Assembly (NCBI GenBank): GCA_031772625.1
Contig: CM062815.1
Coordinates: 607,555,918 to 607,619,917 of the forward strand
DNA: 64,000 bases
Source of the DNA: Pinus tabuliformis
Taxonomy: Eukaryota; Streptophyta; Pinopsida; Pinales; Pinaceae
Reading direction: 5' to 3'
Under the pieces are notes generated by a model. The model saw only the letters and a program-made list of their open reading frames with translations. It was not told where the DNA came from and did no database searches. A program made the translations under genes and the position numbers. This document shows, in pieces, positions 10,626-20,441 of the stretch (within the stretch, counting starts at the first letter, position 1; each line of letters begins with the position of its first letter).

Positions 10626-12671
10626 TCATCCTCGAGCAATTTTGCTCCGGCTCCTTGTCCTTGGCCGAGAGCTGGGGCCCAGAACCTGCTCCTTCTTCTC
10701 TACTTTTGGGGCCTCCGTTTTCTCTGCCTCAGGTGGAGACGAGGGTGGTGCTTCTTCCCCCTTTTTCATTTCCTTGAGCCGGGCTTCAGAAGGCGACTGG
10801 CCTATTTTTCGCGTCCAGGAAGTGACTTTTGGGCTTCCCTTCTCAGGGGTGGCCTGTGTTTTGGAGGGAGTTCTTGTACTGGGTGAAGTAGGGATGTCTC
10901 CTGAAGTGGGTTGGCTGCTGGGTGGAGGCTGCGACTTGTCTGTTTTCATTCTCTGACTCCTCCTTGCTTTGGAAGGTAGAGGGATCTCCCTCTCTCTCTT
11001 TTCTTTGGGTTTTGCCGGTGTGCTGAGGGCAGCCAGTACCGCTGCCGCCTCCTTTTCGAGGATGCTAGCCTTCTCTTTCTTGTGCTTTGCTCTCTTGGAG
11101 CTCCTTGTAGAGGGTCCCTCCTTCTTTGGTTTCGGGCTTCCTGCAGAAGACCCTTCCTTGACCGGTTTTGGGCTCCCTGTAGGAGCATCTTCCTTAGCTC
11201 TTGGGCTTCCTGTAGGAGCCTTTTCTTTTAGCACGTCTGGGCTTCCTGCAGGAGCTTTTCCTTTTTCTTTCAGGCTACCTGTAGAAGCTTTTCCTTTTTC
11301 TTTCGGGTTACCTGTAGAAGCTTTTTCCTTTAGCAGTTTTGGGCTTCCTGTAGAAGCCTTTTCTTGAATTTTTGGGCTTCCTGTAGAAGCCTTTGTCTTT
11401 GTTTCCAGACTTCCTGTAGAAGTCTGTTCCTTAGTGATTTTCGGGCTTCCTGTAGAAGACCCTACTTTGTCCACTTTCGGCCCTCCTGTAGAAGACTCTT
11501 TCTTTACGCTCTGTGGGTTTCTTGTAGAAGATCCCTTCTCTTTTTTTGAGCCTCTTGTAGAAGCCTTCATCTGCTTTCCTGTAGGCGTTGTTCTGGGGCT
11601 TCCTGTAGAAGCCTGCGTTTGTTTCCCTGTAGATGCAACTGTCACCACCTTTTCTTGCTTGGCTGCATGGATTTTGCTTTTGGCTTTGACTGCAGGAGCT
11701 GACGAGGTGCTTGGGCTGACAGGGACCACCTCCGCTTTGTCCATTCTGCTCTTCATCCTCTGTTCTCTTGCTGTCAAAACAGGTGTGTCACCCTCCTCTT
11801 CGTCTTCATTTTCTTCTTGCTTCCTCTTTTGTTCCTTCCTCTGCATCGTGGCAGGGGTCTTCTGACCTGGTTCCCTCTTTTCTTTGGCCACTGCCTCTTT
11901 GTCTTCACTGCTAGAGGGGCCACTATCTTCGACCAACATTTTGATGTCCCCATCTCGTGTTAGATTTCTAAATGACTCCCAGGAGAGGGGAATTTTATAG
12001 GAGTGCAGCGCATCCTCTACAAGCAACTTGATCAGCCCATGGTGTGCCACCTGATCTGGGACGCCACCCTTCAGCTTCTTAGCACATTCCATTAAAGATT
12101 GCAACAGGAAATAAGGAATGCTTAATTTCTTTTCTACAGGAAGCTCACTTCGGTGCCTTAACTCGTTCAGCAATCGGAAATGGTACCCGTAGACGATGCT
12201 ATAGCACCCCTCACATGTAATATATTTCATAATCTGCAAGCTGACCTCGTTCCAAGGTGGTGTCAAACTATTCCTTCGTACTCCATTCTTATCTTCAGAG
12301 AATTCTTCCTCAGGTGGAAAGAATTCCTTCTTCGCTTGCTGGCTTTGTTTTCGTTCTTCTTTATCCCACGGGAGACCCATAGGAAGCTCAGTGATTCTAC
12401 TGATGGACTGCGGGGTTATCTTGAGGCTTAGGCCTCTGAAATTGACTATGGCTAGCACCTTGGATTTTGGCCTCAGGGCCTGCAAGAATTCCTCGGCCAC
12501 TTCCTCATCGTAGCCCTGTAGTTTATCGCAAAAAGGCATCCATTGTGCTCTAGTGAAGAGCTCAACCACTGCCGGATTTCTTCTTAGTGTATTTGAATCG
12601 ATGGGATCTTGCCTGATAAACCCACAAGGCATGATGAACACAGTGGTTTTGACCAAAGGCGGTAGATACAA
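10626..12671 (-). CDS. accessory ORF of element B, 681 codons, function unknown
   Basis: Intact ORF between integrase and 3' LTR, same strand as gag-pol. The first codon of the open frame is TTG, and the first ATG is at 12632 (MPCGFIRQDP), a more likely start. Residues about 15-225 form a globular-looking part (VVELFTRAQWMPFCDKLQGY, LAIVNFRGLSLKITPQSISR, then a His/Leu-rich section), vaguely like the extra ORF of Athila/Tat elements and plant mobile-domain proteins. Residues about 245-330 are acidic/basic and low complexity. About 340-530 is a tandem array of ASTGSPK/E-type units, and the remainder is Lys/Pro/Ser-rich, ending RPRTRSRSKIARG. The basic clusters (KRAKHKK, RSRSK) look like nuclear signals (inference). 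The repeats come from a DNA motif that is also present outside the gene. No transmembrane segment is obvious, so an envelope role is not supported. Confidence 0.7.
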   Translation of the reverse strand: MYLPPLVKTTVFIMPCGFIRQDPIDSNTLRRNPAVVELFTRAQWMPFCDKLQGYDEEVAEEFLQALRPKSKVLAIVNFRGLSLKITPQSISRITELPMGLPWDKEERKQSQQAKKEFFPPEEEFSEDKNGVRRNSLTPPWNEVSLQIMKYITCEGCYSIVYGYHFRLLNELRHRSELPVEKKLSIPYFLLQSLMECAKKLKGGVPDQVAHHGLIKLLVEDALHSYKIPLSWESFRNLTRDGDIKMLVEDSGPSSSEDKEAVAKEKREPGQKTPATMQRKEQKRKQEENEDEEEGDTPVLTAREQRMKSRMDKAEVVPVSPSTSSAPAVKAKSKIHAAKQEKVVTVASTGKQTQASTGSPRTTPTGKQMKASTRGSKKEKGSSTRNPQSVKKESSTGGPKVDKVGSSTGSPKITKEQTSTGSLETKTKASTGSPKIQEKASTGSPKLLKEKASTGNPKEKGKASTGSLKEKGKAPAGSPDVLKEKAPTGSPRAKEDAPTGSPKPVKEGSSAGSPKPKKEGPSTRSSKRAKHKKEKASILEKEAAAVLAALSTPAKPKEKREREIPLPSKARRSQRMKTDKSQPPPSSQPTSGDIPTSPSTRTPSKTQATPEKGSPKVTSWTRKIGQSPSEARLKEMKKGEEAPPSSPPEAEKTEAPKVEKKEQVLGPSSRPRTRSRSKIARG
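11105..11640 (-). repeat. degenerate repeat array inside the accessory ORF (CTTCTACAGG units)
   Basis: About 17 copies of CCTGTAGAAG/CCTGTAGGAG (reading +) at intervals of about 24-38 bp between 11105 and 11640, for example near 11279, 11310, 11348, 11381, 11412, 11449, 11484 and 11603. On minus each unit encodes part of (A/S)STGSPK. The interval varies, so the protein repeat is irregular. Confidence 0.8.
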
Positions 12672-14572
12672 AGGAAATTCGGTCTTATAGATAGAGCATG
12701 CAATGAATTCTCAGAACCACAGTCTAATTATACCTCTATCCTGTAGAAGCGATAGTATGGGCACGGCAATCCAATATCTTTTATGACCAGACTGTGAATA
12801 ATGACCTTTTCACCTTTGAAAACCAATTGCGGAAGGAGTTTCAGGGTTACCTCTTTTCCGCCACCTTTTTTACATCAAGACTTCACCTTCCTATAGAGAC
12901 TGCTTTCTGTAGATACTGCTTCCTGTAGGATTGCGTTCCTGTAGAAACTGTTCCTGTAGGAGCAGTGCGCAGACTTCGGGCGGAGCTATAGTTGGACAGC
13001 GGTCGAGAGGTGCCTTACCAGGGTTCAGGTAGCCGAGAGCTTGGCGTATCAACATGCAGAGGTAATCAGAGGAGCTACTCGAGTTTTGAAGTGAGGTTGA
13101 TGGATATACACGCTTAATCGAGCCGATTAGATTTTGAATCGGCGCAGCTCGTGGCGTGGGGGTGAGCTGTCCCCGCCAGACCGTTGGGTGACGTCACCCA
13201 TCATCCGCCTGCACATTTGCTTGCTGCCGCATTCATTCCCACAGATCTGCCACCGCCCTTTTCGGTTAAACTCGTTTCACGGTTGACGGGACTAATCTTC
13301 ACGTGCGTGCTACGTGTGTCTTTTGTCGTGGCTGCCACCTCATCATCTGACTATCCTTTCACTAGCCGATGTGGCCAGTCAACTGGCCTTACGGCCGCTC
13401 AAACATTCACCTTTATGCCATGCAAAACAAATCAAAGTAATATCCATGCGATTTGACGGAGAGAAGGATTAGAACACTTACCTGCGCGCGGCTGCACATG
13501 ATTTCCAGTTTGTGGACGATGGATTTACCTGCTGCACGTGGCTTACACAGACCCGGAGGCACATGGCTACCGGTTGCTGACGCTGGAGTGGATGGTTTCG
13601 CGTTCATGTGCCCGTGTTTTATCTCAGATGGCGGTGCTGTGGATGGTATTCACTCGAGCAGGTTGAACTGTTACAGGATCCCCGCGAGGGGTCTTGTCAC
13701 AGTCCTTTCTCCTTGGGTACATGCTGCATGCTGGCGGTTCTGGCTTCTTGATCACGATCCCAGTGCTTCTGATGCATAACGTGGATGTGGTATGGCTCTC
13801 GGTGCTTGGTTTTTCTTTGACATATGTTTTTTTACGAGAACTCATTGCTTTGTTGTGCTGCTGCAGGGATCTTGGTTGCATGGCGACGAGGATGGTGGAG
13901 CAAGATAATAGCAATGTTCAGGGGTGCCATCAGTGGCATGCATGCGTTCAATCCACTCCTCAGTCGCTAGATCTTCACTTGAAACACATTTCGGCCATCG
14001 CAACCTTCTACAGGAAGTTTCCTGTAGAACACAGAGCTTCCTGTAGAACTTTTGCACTTTCCTGTAGAAGATCCGCGTCTTCCTGTAGGAAGACTGTCTG
14101 TTCCTGTAGAAAACTGTATCTTCCTGTAGAAGATCCAAATCATGATAAAAATTGCACATACCTTGAAAAGCATTGTTATTCTTAGAGGAGGTGTTGATGA
14201 CATCCTTTGATAGCATGATGAAGGCCCCTGGCTTGGAGTGGAGAGGCTTCTTCTCCTCCATAGAACATCTGCAAGCAAAACTTTTATTGTGCTTATTGTT
14301 TTTTTTCTCTCTTTTTTTTTTGAAAAGATAGCAGGGGTGCCCCAAAGAGGTTTTCACCCTTGCTACCTGCCCTGAGCGCCTCAAAGAGGTTCTCACTCAA
14401 GGATCCTTTTTTTTTTTTTTTTTTTACTTTCTTTTTTTTTTTTTTTTGAAAGACAATAGGAGCGCCTCAATGAGGTTTTCACCCCTATTGCCTGCCTTGG
14501 GCGCCTCAGAGAGGTTTTCACCCAAGGATCTTTATTTTTTCTCTCTTTTTCTCTTTTTTTTTTTTTTTCTCT
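12672..14572 (-). other. spacer between integrase and accessory ORF, element B
   Basis: About 1.9 kb without a credible gene. It holds two clusters of the TTCCTGTAGAA motif (12736-12970 and 14004-14130), one of which forms an inverted pair (TTCTACAGGAA then TTCCTGTAGAA at 14008-14031). Next to the pol stop it holds the tandem repeat 14331-14530. Reading frames here (for example 13842-14396 minus) consist mainly of translated motif copies. It could hold a promoter or splice signals for the accessory ORF. I cannot point to one. Confidence 0.5.
14331..14530. repeat. tandem repeat with T-rich spacers after B's pol
   Basis: Two copies of an approximately 125-bp unit (starting about 14334 and 14459), each with two GCGCCTCA-AGAGGTTTTCACCC-like subunits (about 14338, 14374, 14462, 14501) followed by long T runs (A runs on the element's strand). 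Located just past the integrase stop. Confidence 0.75.
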
Positions 14573-15532
14573 TCAGGGTATGCCCAAAGTGGAGGCAGAA
14601 CCCTTCTCTATGACCAAAACAGATTTCTCCATAGTGTTGATAAACTCTTGTCTTGAGAGAGGTCTTCTGTAGATCTTCAATCGGTGCCCATTGACAAGCA
14701 TGGGAATGGCTTCCTCATCAATGGTTCGAATGAGGACAGATCCATTGTCATGGCACTGTTCCACTACATATGGTCCTAGCCATCTGGTTCTCAACTTCCC
14801 CTTGAAATCTTTGAATCTGGAGTCATACAACAAAGCCCAATCTCCCGGCTGGAACTGCTTGTCATGGAGATGTTGATCATGCCACACCTTTCTCTGAAGT
14901 TGAACCACTTCTGAGTGAAGGAGGGCCTGCATGCGGTGCTCATCCAGTCCATTCAGCTGTAATAACCTTTCTTGCTGTGCATGGCTGAGATCTAGGTCCA
15001 GCTGAGCTGCCATCCTCAAAGTGTTATACTCGAACTCAATGGACAGCAAAGCTTTCTTCCCATAGACCAGCTCATAAGGTGTGAAGCCGATGGTGGTCTT
15101 CCAGGTGGTGTTGTAAGCCCATGTGGCCTCAACCAGGCGATCTGCCCAGTCCTTTCTGCTGCTGCTCACCACTTTGGTCAAGATCCCTTCTAATGCTCTA
15201 TTGGTGACTTCCACCTGCCCATTTGCTTGAGGGTGATAGGGGGTGGAAGTCCTGTGCTTGATCTTGTGATGAGCTAGAAGATCTTCAATCAAGTTGGATG
15301 TGAACTGGCTCCCCTGATCGGTCACCAGCTCTCTTGGGTAGCCAAACCTGTAGAAGATGTTCTCTCTTAAGAACTCGACCACCTTCTCTTCTATTGCTGC
15401 TTTGATTGCTTTAGTCTTTGCCCACTTTGTCAAGTAGTCAGTACACACAATGATGTAGGACCTCTGCCTCGAAGAGGGATTGATTGGACCCACAAAGTCC
15501 ATGCCCCACTTCTCAAATGGCTCAAGAGTCAC
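14573..15532 (-). pseudogene. integrase core and C-terminus, element B
   Basis: 319 codons in frame with the upstream pol but separated from it by TAA at 15539-15541. The core shows MDFVGPI (first Asp), VTDQGSQF (second Asp) and HPQANGQVE (Glu), so the D-D-E triad is complete. A GPY-type C-terminal motif (RWLGPYVVEQC) follows. Inserts element DNA into chromosomes. No chromodomain follows, consistent with a non-chromoviral gypsy. The listed start is a GTG and simply the first codon after the stop region. The real protein would be part of the gag-pol polyprotein. Confidence 0.85.
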
Positions 15533-15538
15533 TTGAGG

Positions 15539-16774
15539 TTAGAGAGGCATCTCATCCCTTTGGGTTGGTTTCCCCATCCTTTGGCATTGGTCACACTGGC
15601 TGACATATCTTCTGACATCTTGATGAAGTGTGGGCCAATAGTAGCCTGCCTGCAGGATCTTGAAGGCAGTTCTCTTTGCTGCAAAATGTCCTCCACAAGG
15701 CCCATCATGACAGGTGAGGAGGATGTCAAAGACTTCCTCTTCCCTTACACAACGCCTTAAGATCTGATCAGGGCCAAGCTTGAACAGGTTGCCCCCGATC
15801 CAAGTGAATGAGGCACTTTTTTTGATGATTTTGCTCTTCTCTTTTGAAGAGAGGTGCGGAGGGAACTGAGCTGAAACAAGGTAGTTCGCTATATCAGCAA
15901 ACCATGGAGAGAGTACTGAGATAGAAAATAGATACTCATCAGGCATCTGGTCATCCACCGTCCCATCTTCACCTGCAGACAAATCCAATCTAGATAAAAA
16001 GTCAGCAACAACATTCTCTCTACCTGGTTTATCAACAATGGTTAGATCAAACTGCTGCAATAAAAGTAACCATCTAATAATACGAGCATTCACATCGGGT
16101 TTATTCATCAAATATCTAATAGCAGCATGGTCAGTATGTACAAAAGTCTGGTAACCAGTAATATAATGTCGGAACTTGTTCAGTGCATGGACCACAGCTA
16201 AGAACTCCTTCTCGGTTATAGTGTAATTCAGCTCTGCTTTGGACAAGTTTTTGCTAACGAAGTAAATGGCATATGGAAGTTTTTGCTCAACTTGTCCTAA
16301 GGCTGCACCTATGGCTTTGTTCGAGGCATCAGTGTGGATGTGGAAAGGTAGGGCCCAGTTTGGACCTCTCAAGATTGGTGCTGACACCAACTTGTCCTTT
16401 AACTCATTCAAACTCCTCTGACAATCGTCAGTCCACTTAAACTCCACATCTTTTGCCAACAGACCAAACAATGGTGAGGCTAACTTGCTGAAGTCCTTAA
16501 TGAATCTCCGGTAGTATCCTGCTAATCCCAAGAAACTCCGGACATCCCTTACTTTTTGAGGAGGTGGAACCCTCTTGATGAGAGCAATTTTGTTAGGATC
16601 CACCTGTAATCCTTGGCTAGAGATGGTATGGCCTAGCACGGTCCCTTCAGTCATCAGGAATTCACATTTTTCGGGACTGAGGGACAGGTTCATCTCAATG
16701 CATTTGGTTAGGACTTTCCTCAGATTGGACAATGCTTCCTGGAAGTTGGCCCCATAAGGAGTAAAGTCATCCAT
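15539..16774 (-). pseudogene. RT C-terminus, RNase H and integrase zinc domain, element B
   Basis: Same frame as the flanking pol pieces. It begins inside the RT active site (Y-MDDF; the ATG is the Met of YMDD, not a true start). RT thumb/connection (VLGHTISSQGLQVDPNKI) is followed by RNase H (HTDASNKAIGAALGQ, FVHTDHAAIRYLMNK) and the integrase HHCC domain (CHDGPCGGHFAAKRTA to CDQCQRMGKPTQRDEMPL), ended by a TAA. Catalytic Asp residues of RT and RNase H are present. Confidence 0.87.
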
Positions 16775-16870
16775 ATAGATTTCTACTGCATCATGGACCA
16801 GCTCCGAGAAGATGCTTAGGACAGCTCTCTGGAAAGTAGCAGGAGCATTGCATAGCCCAAAGGGAAGGAC

Positions 16871-19309
16871 TCAGTAGGCAAAGGTACCCCAAGGGCAAGT
16901 GAAGGTGGTCTTATCTTGGTCTTCCGGGCTGATTTGGATTTGATTGTACCCACTAAACCCATCCAGGAAAGAGAAGAATTTCTTTCCTGCCAGTCCATCC
17001 AACACTTGATCTATGAAAGGTAGAGGGAAATGGTCTTTTTTGGTAGCTTTGTTCAGCTCACGGTAATCTACACAGATTCTCCACTTCCCATTCTTCTTGG
17101 GAACCAACACTAGAGGGGACACCCATTCACTATCTGAGATGGGGTAGATGAATCCGGCATCCAACAGTTTTTGCAATTCTTCCTTGACAATATCTTTAAG
17201 GGCTGGATTCATTCTCCTCTGAGGTTTCCTAACCGGTTTACAGTCCTCTTTGATGTATATATGATGAGTACAGACCGAGGGATGGACTCCTTTCATCTCC
17301 TTATAGCTCCAAGAAAAAGCATCTAGGTGGCTGGCTAACAGGTTGCACAGCTCCTTTTCCTGAGAAGGAGATAGGGAGGAGCTGATTTTCAATGCTCTCT
17401 CAGGGCCGAACTCCACACTCTTAACTCTGGGAGTGACAGGGTTGGTTGTACAAAGATCCACTAAGGTGCTAGCTTGGGCATCCTCCACCAATTTTTCTAA
17501 AGGTAGTGCACTGGTAGGTGGGTTTTGGATCAAGTTCTCGATCAAATCATCCTCAGTTGGGGGATTTCTTCTATTGGTTTCTATGGTACACAGAGGTGCT
17601 GAATACACCTCGTCTTCTTCTCCTTCTTCTAACCAGAGTGGTAAGTCATGCTCCAAAGAGGGTTGGGCAGGAGGGTATAGGACAAGTTGCTTGGACATAG
17701 GACCATTTTTGATGGTCATATTTCCGGCACGACAACTGATATAGGCATCTACAGTGGCTAACCAAGGCCTTCCCAAAATGAGGGGATATCCAGTAAGCTT
17801 TTCCTTTGGTTGCAGAACCAGGAAGTCTGCAGGATACTCCCAAGAGTCAATAGAGACCAAGACATCCTCCACAATCCCCTCGGGAGTCACAGTGGAGCGA
17901 TCTGCTAATTGCAGTACTGTCGAGGTCTTCCTCAAGGAACCTTGAAGATTGAGCTTGAGCATGGTATCCCTGGTCATTACATTAATGGTAGCCCCCAGAT
18001 CAATCAGGGTGTGGGGTATGATGGTGCCATTGATGTGGACATCTACTACAGGACTTCCAGGATCTAAGTACTTTGGGCAGATGACTTGTCCTAGCATAAG
18101 GTCAGACAGTTGTCCTATGACATTGATAGTTGAAGCATCTTTCTTCCGTCTGCCTGGATGCTTGAAACACTTCTCCTTAACCAGCTTGTTATAGATTGGC
18201 ACATCCTTGATGGCCTGGAGAAGGGGTATCTTCACACACAACTGCTTGAGCTCTCCCAGAAGCTCCTCTTCTTCCGGGTTGGGTTGTGTGGTGGCTGTAA
18301 GTCTCTCAGGAAAGGGTGGAATAGGCTTTGGTTCACTTTCCTGATGGTCTTCCTCATCCTCTGGGGGAGGAGGTTGGCGATCTGGAAGAGTCTTTCCAGA
18401 TCTAAGATTGATCTCCTGGATCTCCACAGCATAGGTAGGGCATGAGGTCTCCCCAGTATATACCTGCTGAGCCTGTCTATTGTTGGGGTTCGGGTTCGGT
18501 TGAGCAGGCATTTGAGGTTGCCTTGGAGGAGCAGGAGGTAATGGTTGTGGCTGAACTAGAGGTGGACGCAGAATGGCGGGAGGAGTGTTGTACTGGGGCC
18601 TCCACCCCGACTGAGGTGCACTCCATTGAGGCTGTGACTGGGCATGTGAGTGATATGAGTGAGTAGTGGGTTGAGTAGGATACTGAGGTGGATAAGACCA
18701 TGGAGGAGGCATGGACCAAGAAGGATGAGCAGGGGGACCCCAGGAAGGCATAGGAGTCGATTGGTTGGGGTTGTAATAGGCTTGTGGTGCCCCTTGCAGT
18801 CCCTGCTGATAGGGTCTAGATCCTTGTGGTCTCCTTTGGTTGATGAAGTAGAGAGGTTCAGTGGGGGCTTCAGTCCCTTGGTACATGGCTTTAAACCCAG
18901 GTAAGGTGGGACACTGATTGGTAGGATGGTCCTCCTCACAAACAAAACACACTTCAACCGAATGCAATGGGCATTCGTTCTTAGGATGTCTTCTTGTGCA
19001 CCTAGGGCAGAAGACAGCCAGGGCTCTCCCAGCTTCTTCTTTCTTCTGCTGGATCCTGAATGCGTCCAGCTGCATGGCAATGGTCTGTCTCACCTCACTC
19101 TTAAGATCTTCTAATTGGTTTGTAAACTCATGTTTGGAGAAAGGGACACCAGTGGAGAGGAGATTTCCTCTACCCCGTTTCCTAGCTTCCCTAGAATGAT
19201 TTCTAAACACAGTTTTGATGTCCTCATAAGGAAGTTGGTAAATGTCCCCCCCAGCTAACATGTGAAGGGTATCTATGAGTTCTTCAGGTACTCCTCGGAG
19301 CAGAACCAA
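16871..19309 (-). pseudogene. gag C-terminus, protease and RT N-terminus, element B
   Basis: 812 codons in the pol frame. Residues about 100-140 hold two zinc knuckles (CPRCTRRHPKNEC and CFVCEEDHPTNQC). About 150-320 is Pro/Gln/Tyr-rich linker. The protease site LIDLGATINVM is near residue 435, with ILGRPWL about 80 residues later. RT begins at about residue 670 (KPVRKPQRRMNP, GKWRICVDYRELNKATKKD, SFLDGFSGYNQI), and the Asp of LDGFSGYNQI is a catalytic residue. It stops at TGA 16871-16873, just before VLPFGL, a likely CGA-to-TGA change. Confidence 0.88.
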
Positions 19310-19378
19310 CTTAAGGGATTCATGGTCAAGTGTGCACCTGGCCCGCTTATAACTAAGTTGGAACCTTTCCTCATAATC

Positions 19379-20044
19379 CTATAAAGACTCATCGTTTCCC
19401 ATGGTCATCCGAAAGATTTCCCCTTTCGTTTCCTTGGACCTACAATAATCCCGGTACTTGGTGTTGAAGGCTTGCTGCATCTGGGCCCATGTGGTGATAC
19501 TATTCCCAGGCAAACCCATGAACCAGCGTAATGCTGCATCCTTGAGAGTGGAAGGGAAAAGTTTTAGCTTTTGTTCATCTTCAGTATAGTCATAGGTTCT
19601 ACAGAGGACAGCAAACTCAAATAGGAAGGTATCAGGATCCTCAGTGGTCAGTCCATGGAAGTGAGGCAAAGCAGAGGGGCTAATGTTTTTCATTTTCATC
19701 TCTCCATTGGTCTCTCGGATGGGGAAAGCTCCTTCTATTCTCTCATCTTCTCTATTGTCAACCATAGCTTCGGATGGAGTGGTCTCTAACTCTTCTTCTT
19801 CTATAGGGTCTTGGTATATCTCCGGATGTTCACCTATAGTTTCCTCTGGATCACTGTCGCCACCGAAGAGTGAAGGGTGACTAAGTGATGTGGTGGGGGT
19901 GTTAGGTAGGAATTTGCCTGATCTATCTCGGTTCCTACGAGTCATGAAATGGAAAGGACTTTTCTTTTTTTTGAGTGCTTTTGCTTTTTCTTTGGTACCT
20001 GCAAAACTGAAACAAAGTGATCTACAACTAACTATATTGCTCAA
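19379..20044 (-). pseudogene. gag N-terminus (capsid), element B
   Basis: 221 codons, same frame as the rest of gag-pol, ended by an in-frame TAG (19379-19381) in the middle of the capsid domain. The first ATG is at 19945 (MTRRNRDRSGKFLP), and the frame is open from a TTG at 20044. Acidic linker, then the retrotransposon gag domain: FHGLTTEDPDTFLFEFAVLC, LKLFPSTLKDAALRWFMGLP, TTWAQMQQAFNTKY. Builds the virus-like particle. From 19945 to 14573 the frame is 1,791 codons with only three stops. Confidence 0.88.
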
Positions 20045-20071
20045 ATGAAATTGCAGAATTAGAAAGCTAAT

Positions 20072-20324
20072 CTAGGAAAGCGAGAAATACTAGTCTATGA
20101 AAGCAGGAAATGCTAATCTATGAAAGCGAGAAATACTAGGCTATGAAAGCAGGAAATACTAAGCTATGAAAGCAGGAAATGCTAGGCTATGAAAGCAGGA
20201 AATACTAAGCTATGAAAGCAGGAAATGCTAATCTATGAAAGAAGGAAATACTAGGCTATGAAAGCAGGAAATACTAAGCTATGAAAGCAGGAAATGCTAA
20301 TCTATGAAAGCAGGAAATGCTAAG
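20072..20324 (-). repeat. 11 x 23-bp minisatellite in B's leader
   Basis: Eleven end-to-end copies of a 23-bp unit, ctatgaaagcaggaaatgct plus a variable 3-base end (aat, agg, aag), with a variant ATACT in place of ATGCT in alternating copies. It lies between the primer-binding site and the gag start, that is, in the transcribed leader. Absent from the LTRs. Confidence 0.93.
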
Positions 20325-20417
20325 CTACTTTTGCAGAATGGAAATGAAATAAACTACTGAGCAGAAGTAAGAGTATGAAAGTAGAAGAAAAGCAACAATT
20401 ACTAATACTCTGACGCT

Positions 20418-20435
20418 TCCCCGGCAACGGCGCCA
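20418..20435 (-). promoter_or_regulatory. primer-binding site of element B, tRNA-Asp type
   Basis: On minus TGGCGCCGTTGCCGGGGA, six bases inside the 5' LTR. This matches the site widely described for Athila/Tat elements and used there by tRNA-Asp (established knowledge, not tested here). Confidence 0.85.
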
Positions 20436-20441
20436 AAAAGA

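Noticed and set aside
10567..11865. Long + strand frames opposite B's accessory ORF (for example 10567-10956 and 11434-11865)
   Set aside because: They are mirror frames of the 681-codon minus ORF and owe their length to its repeat composition.
13842..14396. 184-codon minus frame in B's spacer, with repeated FYRK/FYRN
   Set aside because: Its content is the translated TTCTACAGGAA motif plus homopolymer. No domain, no counterpart in pol.
17433..19199. Many + strand frames across B's gag-pol
   Set aside because: Shadows of the minus-strand polyprotein, which has clear zinc knuckle, protease and RT motifs.
20072..20324. Repeat array considered as a CRISPR
   Set aside because: Units are end to end with no spacers, and the context is a eukaryotic retroelement leader.
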